Below, in pieces: positions 8,874 through 17,245 of a stretch of 64,000 bases of DNA. Each line of letters starts with the position of its first letter. Position 1 is the stretch's first letter. The position numbers were made by a program, and so were the translations under genes. The notes beneath the pieces were generated by a model that had not been told where the DNA came from, searched no databases, and saw only the letters and a list, made by a program, of their open reading frames with translations. Where the stretch lies: contig NZ_CP127389.1 of assembly GCF_030271835.1 (NCBI RefSeq), forward strand, positions 992,001-1,056,000, written 5' to 3'. This DNA comes from Proteus appendicitidis (lineage in GTDB: Bacteria > Pseudomonadota > Gammaproteobacteria > Enterobacterales > Enterobacteriaceae).

Positions 8874-10106
8874 TTATTGAGCTATCTTTTTATTTTCCTT
8901 AAAAGCAAACACAAAGATAATTGCTAATATTAATGTATATGATGCAAATATTAACCAAATGGATTGCCAGTCTTTTATTCCATTGACTGTAAAATGATCA
9001 ACCACCATACCACTTAAAATAGATCCCGCATATGCACCAACGCCATTTACCATAGTCATAAATAGCCCTTGAGCGCTGGCTCTTATTTCAGGTTTAACTT
9101 CATTTTCGATATAGATAGATCCTGAAATATTAAAGAAATCAAATGCACAACCATAAACAATCATTGAAAGCATCAGCAATACAAAACCCCAAGGTGAGGG
9201 ATCGCCATAGGCAAATAATCCAAAGCGTAAAGTCCATGCAATCATACTAATTAGCATGACTTTTTTAATACCAAAGCGTTTTAAGAAAAAAGGTATTGCT
9301 AAAATAAAGGCAACTTCAGCCATTTGTGATACTGATAATAAAATCGATGGATATTGAACAATTAAACTATCAGCAAATTGAGGATTTTTAGCGAAATCAT
9401 GAATAAATGGGCTGCCGAAGGTATTTGTAATTTGAAGTACCGCACCTAATAACATGGCAAATAAAAAGAATATTGCCATGACTGGTTTTTTAAATAAAAC
9501 AAAAGCATCTAATCCTAAGCGCGATGCCCAAGAGGTTGATTGTTTATGCTGGGCTGTTGGAATTTTAGGTAAGCAGAATGAATAGAGCGCTAAACAAAGC
9601 GATGCAACAGATGCAATATATAATTGAGTATTGCTGAGTTCTAATTTAAATAAACTCACACACCACATTGCAACAATAAAGCCTATCGTACCAAATACAC
9701 GAATAGGTGGAAAATGAGCTACAGAATCTAATTTATGTTTATTTAAACAGAAGTAACCAATTGAATTTGAAAGTGCAATGGTTGGCATAAATGCTAATGC
9801 ATTAATAAACATAACCCAAAACATGATAGTTGGATCAGTGACGGACGCGGCAAAAAATAAAGCAACTGCACAAATAAGATGACAAATAATATATAAGCGA
9901 TTCGCAGGAATAAATTTATCAGCAATGATGCCTAGTAAACCGGGCATAATCAGAGCCGCAATGCCTTTAGATCCGTAAACCAGTCCAACTTCAATTCCAG
10001 TGAAGTTTAATGTTTGCATCATGTATGCACCTAGGGTAATTAACCAACTCCCCCAGATAAAATATTGCATAAACATCATGCCTTTGAGCTGTATTTTTAT
10101 ACCCAT
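8874..10106 (-). CDS. xapB: Nucleoside:H+ symporter, XapB/NupG family
   Basis: This 410-aa inner-membrane MFS transporter has about 12 hydrophobic helices. It resembles E. coli XapB (xanthosine permease) closely along its length, including FMQYFIWGSWLITLG at the N-terminus, PPIRVFGTIGFIVAMW, LGAVLQITNTFGSPF and FFNISGSIYIE. It imports purine nucleosides with protons. The start is placed at ATG 10106, 7 nt after GGAG, rather than at the in-frame GTG 10118 that contains part of that site. It follows the phosphorylase gene by 84 bp, so uptake and phosphorolysis are probably co-transcribed. Exact substrate preference (xanthosine or broad) is not visible. Confidence 0.88.
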   Translation of the reverse strand: MGIKIQLKGMMFMQYFIWGSWLITLGAYMMQTLNFTGIEVGLVYGSKGIAALIMPGLLGIIADKFIPANRLYIICHLICAVALFFAASVTDPTIMFWVMFINALAFMPTIALSNSIGYFCLNKHKLDSVAHFPPIRVFGTIGFIVAMWCVSLFKLELSNTQLYIASVASLCLALYSFCLPKIPTAQHKQSTSWASRLGLDAFVLFKKPVMAIFFLFAMLLGAVLQITNTFGSPFIHDFAKNPQFADSLIVQYPSILLSVSQMAEVAFILAIPFFLKRFGIKKVMLISMIAWTLRFGLFAYGDPSPWGFVLLMLSMIVYGCAFDFFNISGSIYIENEVKPEIRASAQGLFMTMVNGVGAYAGSILSGMVVDHFTVNGIKDWQSIWLIFASYTLILAIIFVFAFKENKKIAQ

Positions 10107-10137
10107 AACAATCTCCACTGTTGGGAATATTGATTTC

Positions 10138-10180
10138 AGTGGAGCATAGGCAGCTATCTATGATCCACTTTTTCTTTTAT
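10138..10180 (+). terminator. Terminator-like hairpin in the xapB/phosphorylase gap, on the opposite strand
   Basis: AGTGGA and CATAG arms pair with CTATG and TCCACT around an 8-nt loop, and TTTTTCTTTT follows on the plus strand. Neither neighbouring gene is on that strand. In the minus-strand mRNA it would be an intercistronic hairpin without a U tract, perhaps tuning xapB expression, or it may block antisense transcription. Confidence 0.4.
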
Positions 10181-10190
10181 TGATAGAAAG

Positions 10191-11009
10191 TTATAAACGA
10201 GCGATCACTTCACTGATAAGTTTTAAGAAGGTGGATTTTACGCGTTCTGCTGTTTCAATGACTTCATCATGGCTAAGAGGCTGTTCTAAAATCCCACAAG
10301 CCATATTGGTTAAGCATGAAATACCAATGGTATCAATACCTGAATGGCGAGCAATGAGTGCTTCTGGAACGGTTGACATGCCTACGGCATCTGCACCTAA
10401 TGTTCTTATCATGCGAATTTCTGCTGGCGTTTCATAAGTTGGCCCTGTCCACCATGCATAAACACCTTGGCGTAAGGTAATGTCTTGCTCTTTGGCAATA
10501 TCAATAACAATTTGGCGCATGGCTTTGTTATAAACTTCACTCACATCAAGAAAACGAACACCTAATTCAGGGTTGTTTGGTCCAATCAGTGGGTTATTTG
10601 CAGTTAGATTAATATGATCCGTAATTAACATCAGATCACCGGGGTTAAAATCTGTATTTACAGCGCCACATGCGTTAGTGATAATCAGTTTTTCCACACC
10701 CAGAGCTTTCATTACACGAACAGGAAAGGTGACTTCATCAAGTGATACACCTTCGTAGTAATGAAAACGACCTTTCATGGCAACAACCGTTTTTCCTGCA
10801 ATTTTACCAATCACTAATTCATTAGCATGCCCCACAGCCCCTGACGCTGCAAAGTGTGGAATGGTGTGATAAGGAATATGTACGGCATCTTCTAATGTAT
10901 CGGCAAAAGGACCTAAACCTGATCCTAAAATGATCCCAATGGTTGGTTTTTCTGTGGTTTTAGATTGAACAAATTCTTTTGCTTTATTAATTTCAGAAAC
11001 CTGATGCAT
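10191..11009 (-). CDS. Purine-nucleoside phosphorylase, trimeric PNP family (punA/xapA type)
   Basis: This 272-aa cytoplasmic enzyme cleaves purine (deoxy)ribonucleosides with phosphate to base plus (deoxy)ribose-1-phosphate. Family motifs are present: phosphate loop ILGSGLGPFAD, GRFHYYEG, TNACGAVN, the purine-site Glu in YETPAEIR, VGMSTVPE and the Asn in SCLTNMACG. The sequence looks closer to the Bacillus-type inosine/guanosine PNP than to E. coli XapA, yet it is paired with a XapB-like permease. The transporter follows on the same strand. A divergent ROK regulator starts about 200 bp away and is the likely controller. AGGAGA precedes the ATG. Confidence 0.9.
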   Translation of the reverse strand: MHQVSEINKAKEFVQSKTTEKPTIGIILGSGLGPFADTLEDAVHIPYHTIPHFAASGAVGHANELVIGKIAGKTVVAMKGRFHYYEGVSLDEVTFPVRVMKALGVEKLIITNACGAVNTDFNPGDLMLITDHINLTANNPLIGPNNPELGVRFLDVSEVYNKAMRQIVIDIAKEQDITLRQGVYAWWTGPTYETPAEIRMIRTLGADAVGMSTVPEALIARHSGIDTIGISCLTNMACGILEQPLSHDEVIETAERVKSTFLKLISEVIARL

Positions 11010-11213
11010 GACTCTCTCCTGTGTAAATCGTCATTACGTTTTAAATAGTGGTTGAGAGTACTTTGCCTGATAAACAGAAATGAACAACTCACTTTTTCTC
11101 ATTTTGAGATTAAGATCATGTTGTTTGTTTTGATTAAGGAACTATTGCTTTTTTTACAGTAAGATAGCGATATCCCTCTTTTGCTAATCAATAATTTAAT
11201 AAAGGATGTCGCT

Positions 11214-12410
11214 ATGCTATTGAAAAATTTAAAAGAACTTCAGTCTTCTAAGACTTCAAAAGCATTGAAACTTAAAAGCCTTTACAAATTAGTAGCAGAA
11301 AATGGGCCAATAAAAACAGAGACACTGACTGAATTAGCACAAATGAAGCCCGCGACTTGCGCCCGATTATTGGACGAGCTAAATGCTCTTCAATTAATTA
11401 CTACTGCAGAATTAGGGGAATCAACGGGAGGGCGGAAACCTATTTTGTATAATATTAATACAGAAGGGGTGTTTTTAATTGGTATTGAATTAAGCAAAGT
11501 CTATTCAACTATTGTGTTAATGGACTTAAAACTTAATATGCTGGATAAAATCAAAATATCGCCAGAGCCTTATTTATCTGCATATCAGATGACAGAGAAG
11601 CTATTACCTAAAGTTGATGCCTTGTTATTAAAAAATAACATCAGCTATGAGAAAGTTTTAGGATTAGGAATTTCTATTGAGCATGTTGTCGAACATCAAT
11701 TGGCGTCCAAATCCCTCGATAAAGAATTCTGCGAGCTAGAGACACTATTACGTAAAAAAATTCCTACTTACGTTACCGTGGGGAGTGGAGTACATTTTGC
11801 CGCTTTAGCTGAATTTCGTTTGTATTACCGCCAAAAAACACAACGATTTTTATTTACTTCTTGTGATACCGAAGTAAGAGGATGTGCCATTATCAGCAAT
11901 CAGTTTTTAACTGATACCTCAGCGACTATGAATTGTTTTGGCCATATGACGATTGATGTAAAAGGACCATTGTGTGAATGTGGCTCTTATGGTTGCTTAA
12001 ATACATTGTGCTCTTTAGATGCTATAAAAAATAATATTATTCATCAGATAAGGCGAGGGAAGCACTCTTTATTAACCTCTCTGGTCAGTACTGATGATGA
12101 AATTAATTACCATACTATTTTTCAAGCGATAGAAATGCGAGATCCTTTGTGTATTGATGCATTAGAAGAAGCAGCTTATTACTATGGGCTTGCTATCGCA
12201 AATACGATTTTAATGCTTCAACCTGATATTGTTGTTTGTGGTGGAACATTAATACCTAAATATACGTTTTTTGCTACCGTTAAAAAAACGATTGAAACTA
12301 AACTCGCACTTTTCCCAAATATAAAAACAGAAGTTTATCCAGCAAGTCATGCTTATGAAATAGTTTCTCAAGGCGCGGGTGCAATGGTATTAGAGCATTT
12401 AGTTAATTAA
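11214..12410 (+). CDS. ROK family transcriptional regulator (NagC/Mlc-like)
   Basis: This 398-aa protein has an N-terminal winged HTH (about residues 20-75, IKTETLTELAQMKPATCARL), then a ROK sugar-kinase-like domain. It has the structural zinc cluster CECGSYGC preceded by GHMTID. Both ROK lobes are present; I have not checked the kinase catalytic aspartate. The start is placed at ATG 11214, 7 nt after AAAGGA, not the in-frame TTG at 11181. It is transcribed divergently from the nucleoside phosphorylase/xapB genes, where E. coli uses a LysR-type XapR, so it may sense a nucleoside or sugar-phosphate. The shared intergenic region carries the inverted repeat TCTCATTTTGAGA at 11097-11109, a possible operator. 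Confidence 0.85.
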   Translation: MLLKNLKELQSSKTSKALKLKSLYKLVAENGPIKTETLTELAQMKPATCARLLDELNALQLITTAELGESTGGRKPILYNINTEGVFLIGIELSKVYSTIVLMDLKLNMLDKIKISPEPYLSAYQMTEKLLPKVDALLLKNNISYEKVLGLGISIEHVVEHQLASKSLDKEFCELETLLRKKIPTYVTVGSGVHFAALAEFRLYYRQKTQRFLFTSCDTEVRGCAIISNQFLTDTSATMNCFGHMTIDVKGPLCECGSYGCLNTLCSLDAIKNNIIHQIRRGKHSLLTSLVSTDDEINYHTIFQAIEMRDPLCIDALEEAAYYYGLAIANTILMLQPDIVVCGGTLIPKYTFFATVKKTIETKLALFPNIKTEVYPASHAYEIVSQGAGAMVLEHLVN

Positions 12411-12418
12411 ATAATGAA

Positions 12419-12459
12419 AAAGGCGTTGTAATATCAATTACAACGCCTTTTGTTTTTTT
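12419..12459 (+). terminator. Terminator of the ROK regulator gene
   Basis: A perfect 14-bp stem, AAAGGCGTTGTAAT / ATTACAACGCCTTT, has an ATCA loop and is followed by TGTTTTTTT. It begins 8 bp after the stop codon. Confidence 0.92.
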
Positions 12460-12469
12460 ATTGTTGTTT

Positions 12470-12650
12470 GTTACTGCTTTAACCCTGGTGAGGTTACCTG
12501 CTAGGAGACAGGTTTATTGATATAGACTAACTTTTTACTGCAAACTTCTTTTATTTACCTCATTGTGAGGAAGGTGATTCTTTTTATTTTGGGTTTAATT
12601 TAAACTATCTGAACTAATATCTTATCGTTGTGCCGTTACTTTACCCTGGT
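12470..12650 (+). repeat. Duplicated TTACT..CCCTGGT motif upstream of the XRE gene
   Basis: GTTACTGCTTTAACCCTGGT (12470-12489) and GTTACTTTACCCTGGT (12635-12650) share nearly all bases and lie in the 5' region of the XRE regulator. Between them are two short hairpins, ACCTG/CAGGT and CCTCA/TGAGG. This may be a pair of operator sites for autoregulation, or chance similarity. Confidence 0.3.
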
Positions 12651-12680
12651 ACTTTGTGCATTTTGGAGCCAATTATAAAT

Positions 12681-13565
12681 ATGCCTTACATACCTAGAGA
12701 AAAAATAGATTATCAATCCATTGGCTATCGCTTGCGCGCTTACCGCATAGCCTCTTCATTAAAAGCTGAAGATGTAGCAGAAAGCTTAGGTATTTCTCGT
12801 GCTGCTGTATATCGGTTAGAAAAAGGCGAAATTGTTAAAATTGAGACACTTGATAATCTTGCTAGATTATTAAATACCTCGCTAACCAGTTTGTTGGGCA
12901 TCAATACTGAATATTATTCAAGCGCAAATGGCTTTTTTGAACGAATGCGCCAACTTGAAACTCAGTCTTCACATATTTACACCCACTTTGAACCTTTCTC
13001 TTACTTATTAACTTCAGATTGTTATGACAAAACATTAGTTGAAATGCTAACAGAGGCATCACCTTTAAATCTTTTGTCTGAAAAACAACAAGAAGTTTTG
13101 TCTATTTTAAAAGAGCGTAAAAAACATCAGTCCTTACATTCACCGCATATTTATAACCTTATTAGCCAGCAACAAATTGAAAAATTTCTTTATGTTGGCA
13201 TGCTAGGTTCGGTTAATTTAACTAAAACACTGCAACAAGAAAGAAAAGAACGAGCAAAAAATGAAATTCTTCATCTAATTGAAAAATTAGAACAAAAAAA
13301 TAGTTATCTTAATATTGCAATCATTTCAGATACTATGCCGTCTTTAACTTTCCAATTATTCTATCAAGAGAAAGTGCCTCTTTCTTTGGCCGTTAGCCCG
13401 TTCCGTTTAGGTGAATTCCCTAATGTCAGTACGGGCATTGCCACTGTCACCTCTTCAACTGAGGCAATATTTCAATATCAATCACTCTTTGATAAATTGT
13501 GGTTAAAAGCAACCAAGGGAAATGATGCAATTAACCTTTTAAAACAAATAGTGAGTAATTATTGA
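12681..13565 (+). CDS. XRE-family HTH transcriptional regulator
   Basis: This 294-aa protein has a clear N-terminal Cro/CI-type HTH at about residues 14-68 (LRAYRIASSLKAEDVAESLG, then SRAAVYRLEKGEIVKIETL). A C-terminal region of about 220 aa that I do not recognise follows. It looks soluble and resembles a ligand or sensor domain, without visible membrane segments. The start is ATG 12681 after GGAG (12-nt spacing, rather long); an in-frame GTG at 12630 is less likely. Its end overlaps the end of the convergent amidohydrolase gene by 7 bp, so it may regulate that gene, but this is inference from position only. Confidence 0.8.
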   Translation: MPYIPREKIDYQSIGYRLRAYRIASSLKAEDVAESLGISRAAVYRLEKGEIVKIETLDNLARLLNTSLTSLLGINTEYYSSANGFFERMRQLETQSSHIYTHFEPFSYLLTSDCYDKTLVEMLTEASPLNLLSEKQQEVLSILKERKKHQSLHSPHIYNLISQQQIEKFLYVGMLGSVNLTKTLQQERKERAKNEILHLIEKLEQKNSYLNIAIISDTMPSLTFQLFYQEKVPLSLAVSPFRLGEFPNVSTGIATVTSSTEAIFQYQSLFDKLWLKATKGNDAINLLKQIVSNY

Positions 13566-14815
13566 TTTGCTAATGTGCCTAATGTTTCTGCTAATAAATC
13601 TGCAGCGACAGCTATATCACTAAATTCGGTAAATTCATCAGGATGATGGCTAATACCGGCAACTGACGGTGTAAAGATCATCGCCGTTGGATAAAGTGAC
13701 GCCATGTTCATTGAGTCATGACCTGCACCACTTAACATAGTCATGTAGTCAATATTGTGTTTTTGGCATAAGCTTTCAATGACTTGGCAAATTGAATCAT
13801 CTAATTTGACTGGCGATTCAGCAGAAATTGGTTGAACATCAATAGTAACGCCAAAATCTTTTTCTGCTTTTTCAACACTATTATTCAAACGTTGTACAAC
13901 ACGTTGAATACTATCAGTATCAATACCACGAATATCAACAGAGAATTTTACTTGTCCTGGAATGACGTTCATGGAGTTCGGAATAACATTAAGTTTACCC
14001 ACTGTACCAACAGTGCCATAAACGGCTTCAGTACATGCAGCACGGTTGATATCGGTAATAATCCCAGCACTTGCCACTAACGCATCTTGACGTTGATACA
14101 TAGGTGTTGCACCAGAGTGATCCGCATGACCATTAACAGTCACTGAAAAACGGGTTGGTGCTGCAATACCATTAACAATACCAATAGTTTTTTTGTCATT
14201 CTCTAGGCGTTTACCTTGCTCGATATGAAGCTCTACAAAGGCACTAAAACGCTCTTTTGTGATTACGCAATTATCAAAATTATCATGCTGATAACCTAAA
14301 GATTTTAAAACTTCAAAGAAGTTATTGCCGTCATCATCTCTATTTTGTTCCCAACGAGCTTTATCTATTTTTCCTGTTAATACTTTACTGCCAATACATG
14401 AAAAGCCAAAACGGCTAGATTCTTCTGCGCGGAAAACAACAAGCTCCAAGTCACGTTTAAGTTGTTGTGGTTTGTATTGCATTAAGGCATAAAACCCTGC
14501 AATAACACCCAAAGCGCCATCATAAGCACCGCCTTGAGGAACTGTATCAAGATGAGATCCTGTACCTACTGCAGGTAGTGAACGATCTTTACCTGGTAAA
14601 CGTGCGTAAAGTGTACCAATACCATCTCGATAAACTTCAAGACCCGCTTCTTTCATTAAACCAGCAAGGTACAGATGTGCTGCTTCATCTTCTTCGCCAT
14701 AAGCAATACGAGTGATCCCTTTGCCACTGTTATCTTTTTTATAAATTTGCATTGTTTCAATTAATGCTTTCATATCATTAATTGAGTAATGAGTCGCTGC
14801 ATCTTGTTGAGTCAT
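13559..14815 (-). CDS. M20-family N-carbamoyl amino acid hydrolase / allantoate amidohydrolase
   Basis: This 418-aa zinc amidohydrolase belongs to the hydantoinase/carbamoylase (AllC/AmaB/HyuC) family and hydrolyses ureido compounds such as allantoate, ureidoglycine or N-carbamoyl-L-amino acids. Motifs seen are GSHLDTVPQGGAYDGALGV (metal-binding His and bridging Asp), FRAEESSRFGFSCIGSK, the dimerisation/substrate region VNGHADHSGATPM with FVELHIEQG, and the C-terminal metal ligand region SGAGHDSM. The start is ATG 14815, 9 nt after GGGAG; an in-frame upstream start at 14896 has no such site. No allantoinase or urea-cycle neighbours are present, so the substrate is undetermined. Confidence 0.82.
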   Translation of the reverse strand: MTQQDAATHYSINDMKALIETMQIYKKDNSGKGITRIAYGEEDEAAHLYLAGLMKEAGLEVYRDGIGTLYARLPGKDRSLPAVGTGSHLDTVPQGGAYDGALGVIAGFYALMQYKPQQLKRDLELVVFRAEESSRFGFSCIGSKVLTGKIDKARWEQNRDDDGNNFFEVLKSLGYQHDNFDNCVITKERFSAFVELHIEQGKRLENDKKTIGIVNGIAAPTRFSVTVNGHADHSGATPMYQRQDALVASAGIITDINRAACTEAVYGTVGTVGKLNVIPNSMNVIPGQVKFSVDIRGIDTDSIQRVVQRLNNSVEKAEKDFGVTIDVQPISAESPVKLDDSICQVIESLCQKHNIDYMTMLSGAGHDSMNMASLYPTAMIFTPSVAGISHHPDEFTEFSDIAVAADLLAETLGTLANQ

Positions 14816-15569
14816 AAGAGAATTCTCCCGTGGTTTCTGTAATATCCCTTTGTCTAAAAAATGAGACGATTTAAGGATTAAAAAAGCCATCTTCAAAGAT
14901 GGTCACTGTTTTTATAATCATTGCTTATTATATTTACTGCTGAAGCTATATTTCGTCAATGACAATTAAGGTGAATTTCATATTCTGTGAGGTAGGTATT
15001 AATTAAAAAGAGATATATAGCAGGAGTATTTCTCAAATGAATTTAAATTGTATTATAAATGTTATAAAAGCGATCGCTTTTTTATGTTAAGTATATTTAA
15101 AATTATATTTTTAATTTAAAAATGAAAATAAGAATTATTATTGGTAGTGAATTTATTATTTTAAGAGTTATTTAAATTGTGATTTATATACTAATAATAA
15201 AAGATAATTAAAAATACCCCTGAGTTTTTTGTATTAATAATATATTAGTTCTTATATAAAATAACATTTATAACATTATTAGGGGGATGTTGGGTTTTCT
15301 GTTAAATATCATAAATAATATGTAAATATAGATAGGTCTTTATATAAAATTATCTTTCTAATTATTAAAATAAATAATGACCTATCTTATATATTTAGAT
15401 TTATAGTCTATTTATCTTATTGCTTTAGTTAAATGGGCTTTTATCTCTCTGCTAAGTAGAAAACTAAATATTCACTATTGATAAGAATTATTAAATATTA
15501 CACTATAATAGCCGATAATTTGGATGAGATATTACTTAAGTTTTTATTTTAAATAAGGATGTGAAAGAA
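14816..15569. other. Very AT-rich intergenic region
   Basis: About 750 bp without a credible gene, much richer in A+T than the flanks. It contains the palindrome AAAAGCGATCGCTTTT (15066-15081) and a TATAAT box at 15505-15510 that could belong to the promoter of the DUF4225-like gene. It looks like the edge of an acquired segment. I found no integrase, insertion sequence or direct-repeat boundary. Confidence 0.45.
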
Positions 15570-16373
15570 ATGACTGAGTATGAACTAGACTATAGTTATA
15601 GCGATGTATATAGAGATACATTAAGAAGAGAATCCAGTTATTTAAGAAAAATAGCAATGAAATTTGCCTATCAATATATTGGTGATTCTTTTGCAAGAAT
15701 GATGTTCTTAAATGATATAGAACAACTGATTGCTAGAACTGAGTTAGAGGTAAGCAGTTATTGCTTAAGTTTATCAGCAGGGTTAGATAATATCTCAGAT
15801 GAAATTGAAAGGTTAGAGTTACAGGATAATTTACTAAGAAATCGAAGCGTAATGCAATATGCACTTTTTGAAATAATACGTAAACAAGAAGAAAGTGAGG
15901 AAAATAATAAATTAACACTCAAACAAGTAGGTTTTGTCAGCGGAGCAATGCAAATATATGGAGGGGGAGCTTCTTGTGTGGGATCTGTCGGAACATTATG
16001 CAGTAGTTTAGGGGTTGGAATGGTATCTCAAGGTGTAAATAGTATGATTGAAAATGGATATTATTTATTATTTAGAGAGGAATATAGTGGACCTGTAAGA
16101 AACGGATATAGAGCAACATCTAAAGCTTTAGGTTATGGTGATAATGAAGCGGATATATTTTATAATGTGGTTGATTTAAGTTTATCTGGTGCATCACTAC
16201 TAAAACCGGTTCTTAAAGAAGATTCATGGAAGTTATTTCATTATATTAAGAGTGATTTTATAACATCATGGCAATCAATGGGGCGATTATCACTTACTTC
16301 TGAGTTTTTCTTTGATGGTGTGACCTTCTATTCTACATACGATTTATATAAGGAAAAAAATAAAAGTGAATGA
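15570..16373 (+). CDS. DUF4225-like protein, candidate type VI secretion pore-forming effector
   Basis: This 267-aa protein has a charged helical N-terminal half (about 1-120) and a central glycine-rich hydrophobic region (about 125-170; SGAMQIYGGGASCVGS then SSLGVGMVSQGVNSMIENG) typical of DUF4225 proteins as I remember them. A soluble tail follows. Such Gly-rich amphipathic hairpins suit membrane insertion. The start is ATG 15570, 10 nt after AAGGA; the GTG at 15561 is only 1 nt from that site. It overlaps a small membrane protein by 8 bp (candidate immunity) and faces an orphan hcp gene, which suggests an antibacterial type VI effector. Codon use is strongly AT-biased. The family call and the effector role are inferences. 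Confidence 0.6.
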   Translation: MTEYELDYSYSDVYRDTLRRESSYLRKIAMKFAYQYIGDSFARMMFLNDIEQLIARTELEVSSYCLSLSAGLDNISDEIERLELQDNLLRNRSVMQYALFEIIRKQEESEENNKLTLKQVGFVSGAMQIYGGGASCVGSVGTLCSSLGVGMVSQGVNSMIENGYYLLFREEYSGPVRNGYRATSKALGYGDNEADIFYNVVDLSLSGASLLKPVLKEDSWKLFHYIKSDFITSWQSMGRLSLTSEFFFDGVTFYSTYDLYKEKNKSE

Positions 16374-16689
16374 TTTTGATGTGTTATCACCTTTTCCATT
16401 TGGCTGGTTGGAACTTTTTCTATTCTATCTATCTTCATTTCTATTATTTTATATTCTATATAAATTGCAGATTTATCTTCTTAATAAAGAGAGTAGATTT
16501 TTAAATTTAATGTATCTTATATTTATTTATATTGTTGGTAGTAGTTGTCTTATTATATTTAAATTTGGTGATAAATTTTTTATTGGTGAATTATTTATAA
16601 GATCTGGTAATAAAGATATTATTCGCTATAGCTGTCTCTTTTTTGCACTTTACCTTTGTATATCACTGACATTTGGTAAAAAAAAGTAA
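16366..16689 (+). CDS. Small three-helix membrane protein, candidate immunity protein
   Basis: This 107-aa protein has three hydrophobic segments (about residues 15-38, 46-66 and 85-103) and a basic GKKK tail, so it is an inner-membrane protein. The GTG start lies inside the end of the upstream gene (GTGAATGA), with AGGA 11 nt before, giving tight translational coupling. Immunity proteins against pore-forming effectors are commonly small polytopic membrane proteins encoded immediately downstream of the toxin, which is exactly this layout. I recognise no sequence family. Role inferred from position and topology. Confidence 0.6.
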   Translation: MNDFDVLSPFPFGWLELFLFYLSSFLLFYILYKLQIYLLNKESRFLNLMYLIFIYIVGSSCLIIFKFGDKFFIGELFIRSGNKDIIRYSCLFFALYLCISLTFGKKK

Positions 16690-16725
16690 TTTATCATATT
16701 GATATTTTATGAAAGATAGATTTAA

Positions 16726-16760
16726 TTAATGGTGAATCAAGATATTAAATTCACCATTAA
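16726..16760. terminator. Hairpin between the convergent immunity-like and hcp genes
   Basis: A perfect 12-bp stem, TTAATGGTGAAT / ATTCACCATTAA, has an 11-nt loop and AT-rich flanks (ATTTT on plus, TAAAT on minus). It lies between two convergent stops and probably works in both directions. Confidence 0.6.
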
Positions 16761-16771
16761 ATTTTCACTAG

Positions 16772-17245
16772 TTAACTTAGTTCAGAAATACTATACCCAG
16801 ACGTTCCTGCCATTATATGGTTACAGGTGATGCTTTCATATTGTATGGTGATAATTTCGCTAGGTAATGAATTACTTTGAGTTAAGGTACTTGCATGTAT
16901 TTGTGAGTAATTGACAATAGAAGCATTGGTTAAAACAACCGTCATATATTTCTCTTGGGCGCCGGTATGAGAAGTTCTGTAGTAATCAATTTCACATTTT
17001 AAAATTTCGTTATTTGTAATTGCCGTAATTAGTAATGGTGTCGATTTATCAACATGTTTGGTTATAGAAAGAGGGGCATGACTTAAATTTTGTCTTCTTG
17101 ATATATCAAATGTGGATGCTATAACTAATATTTCATTTAAGTGAGAACTCTGATATTTATTGCCAAGTGAATCGTATGAAGAGCATCCTGCTGAAATATT
17201 ACCCTGAACATTTCCATTTATTCTTAAATAAATATTATTAGACAT
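16772..17245 (-). CDS. hcp: Hcp family type VI secretion tube protein (orphan)
   Basis: This 157-aa protein is the right length for the Hcp family that forms stacked hexameric rings in the T6SS tube. Family features seen are N-terminal NIYLRINGNVQGNIS, the GCSSYDSLGNKYQSSH stretch, ISRRQNLSHAPLSITKHVDK, the acidic/aromatic IDYYRT segment with QEKYMTVVL, and the C-terminal IMAGTSGYSI. AGGAAAA lies 8 nt before the ATG. No vgrG, sheath or baseplate genes are nearby, so this is an auxiliary hcp that would work with a T6SS encoded elsewhere. It faces the DUF4225-like/membrane protein pair and may carry or co-deliver that effector. Confidence 0.85.
   Translation of the reverse strand: MSNNIYLRINGNVQGNISAGCSSYDSLGNKYQSSHLNEILVIASTFDISRRQNLSHAPLSITKHVDKSTPLLITAITNNEILKCEIDYYRTSHTGAQEKYMTVVLTNASIVNYSQIHASTLTQSNSLPSEIITIQYESITCNHIMAGTSGYSISELS

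Noticed and set aside
11101..11116. CRP-like site TGAGATTAAGATCATG upstream of the nucleoside phosphorylase
   Set aside because: It matches only about 7 of the 10 core positions, so it is too weak to list as a feature, although CRP control of nucleoside genes would be expected.
12481..12600. Structured leader before the XRE gene as a known riboswitch
   Set aside because: The short hairpins do not match the conserved cores of riboswitch classes I know (guanidine, glycine, lysine, TPP, FMN). Listed only as repeats.
15066..15081. Palindrome AAAAGCGATCGCTTTT as a possible terminator or recombination site
   Set aside because: It has no loop and would make a poor hairpin. No gene ends nearby, and a single palindrome without repeats is not evidence of an attachment site.
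15288..15326. 12-codon mini-ORF after AGGGGG in the AT-rich gap
   Set aside because: It has a strong-looking ribosome binding site but is too short, and no terminator or downstream gene relation supports it.
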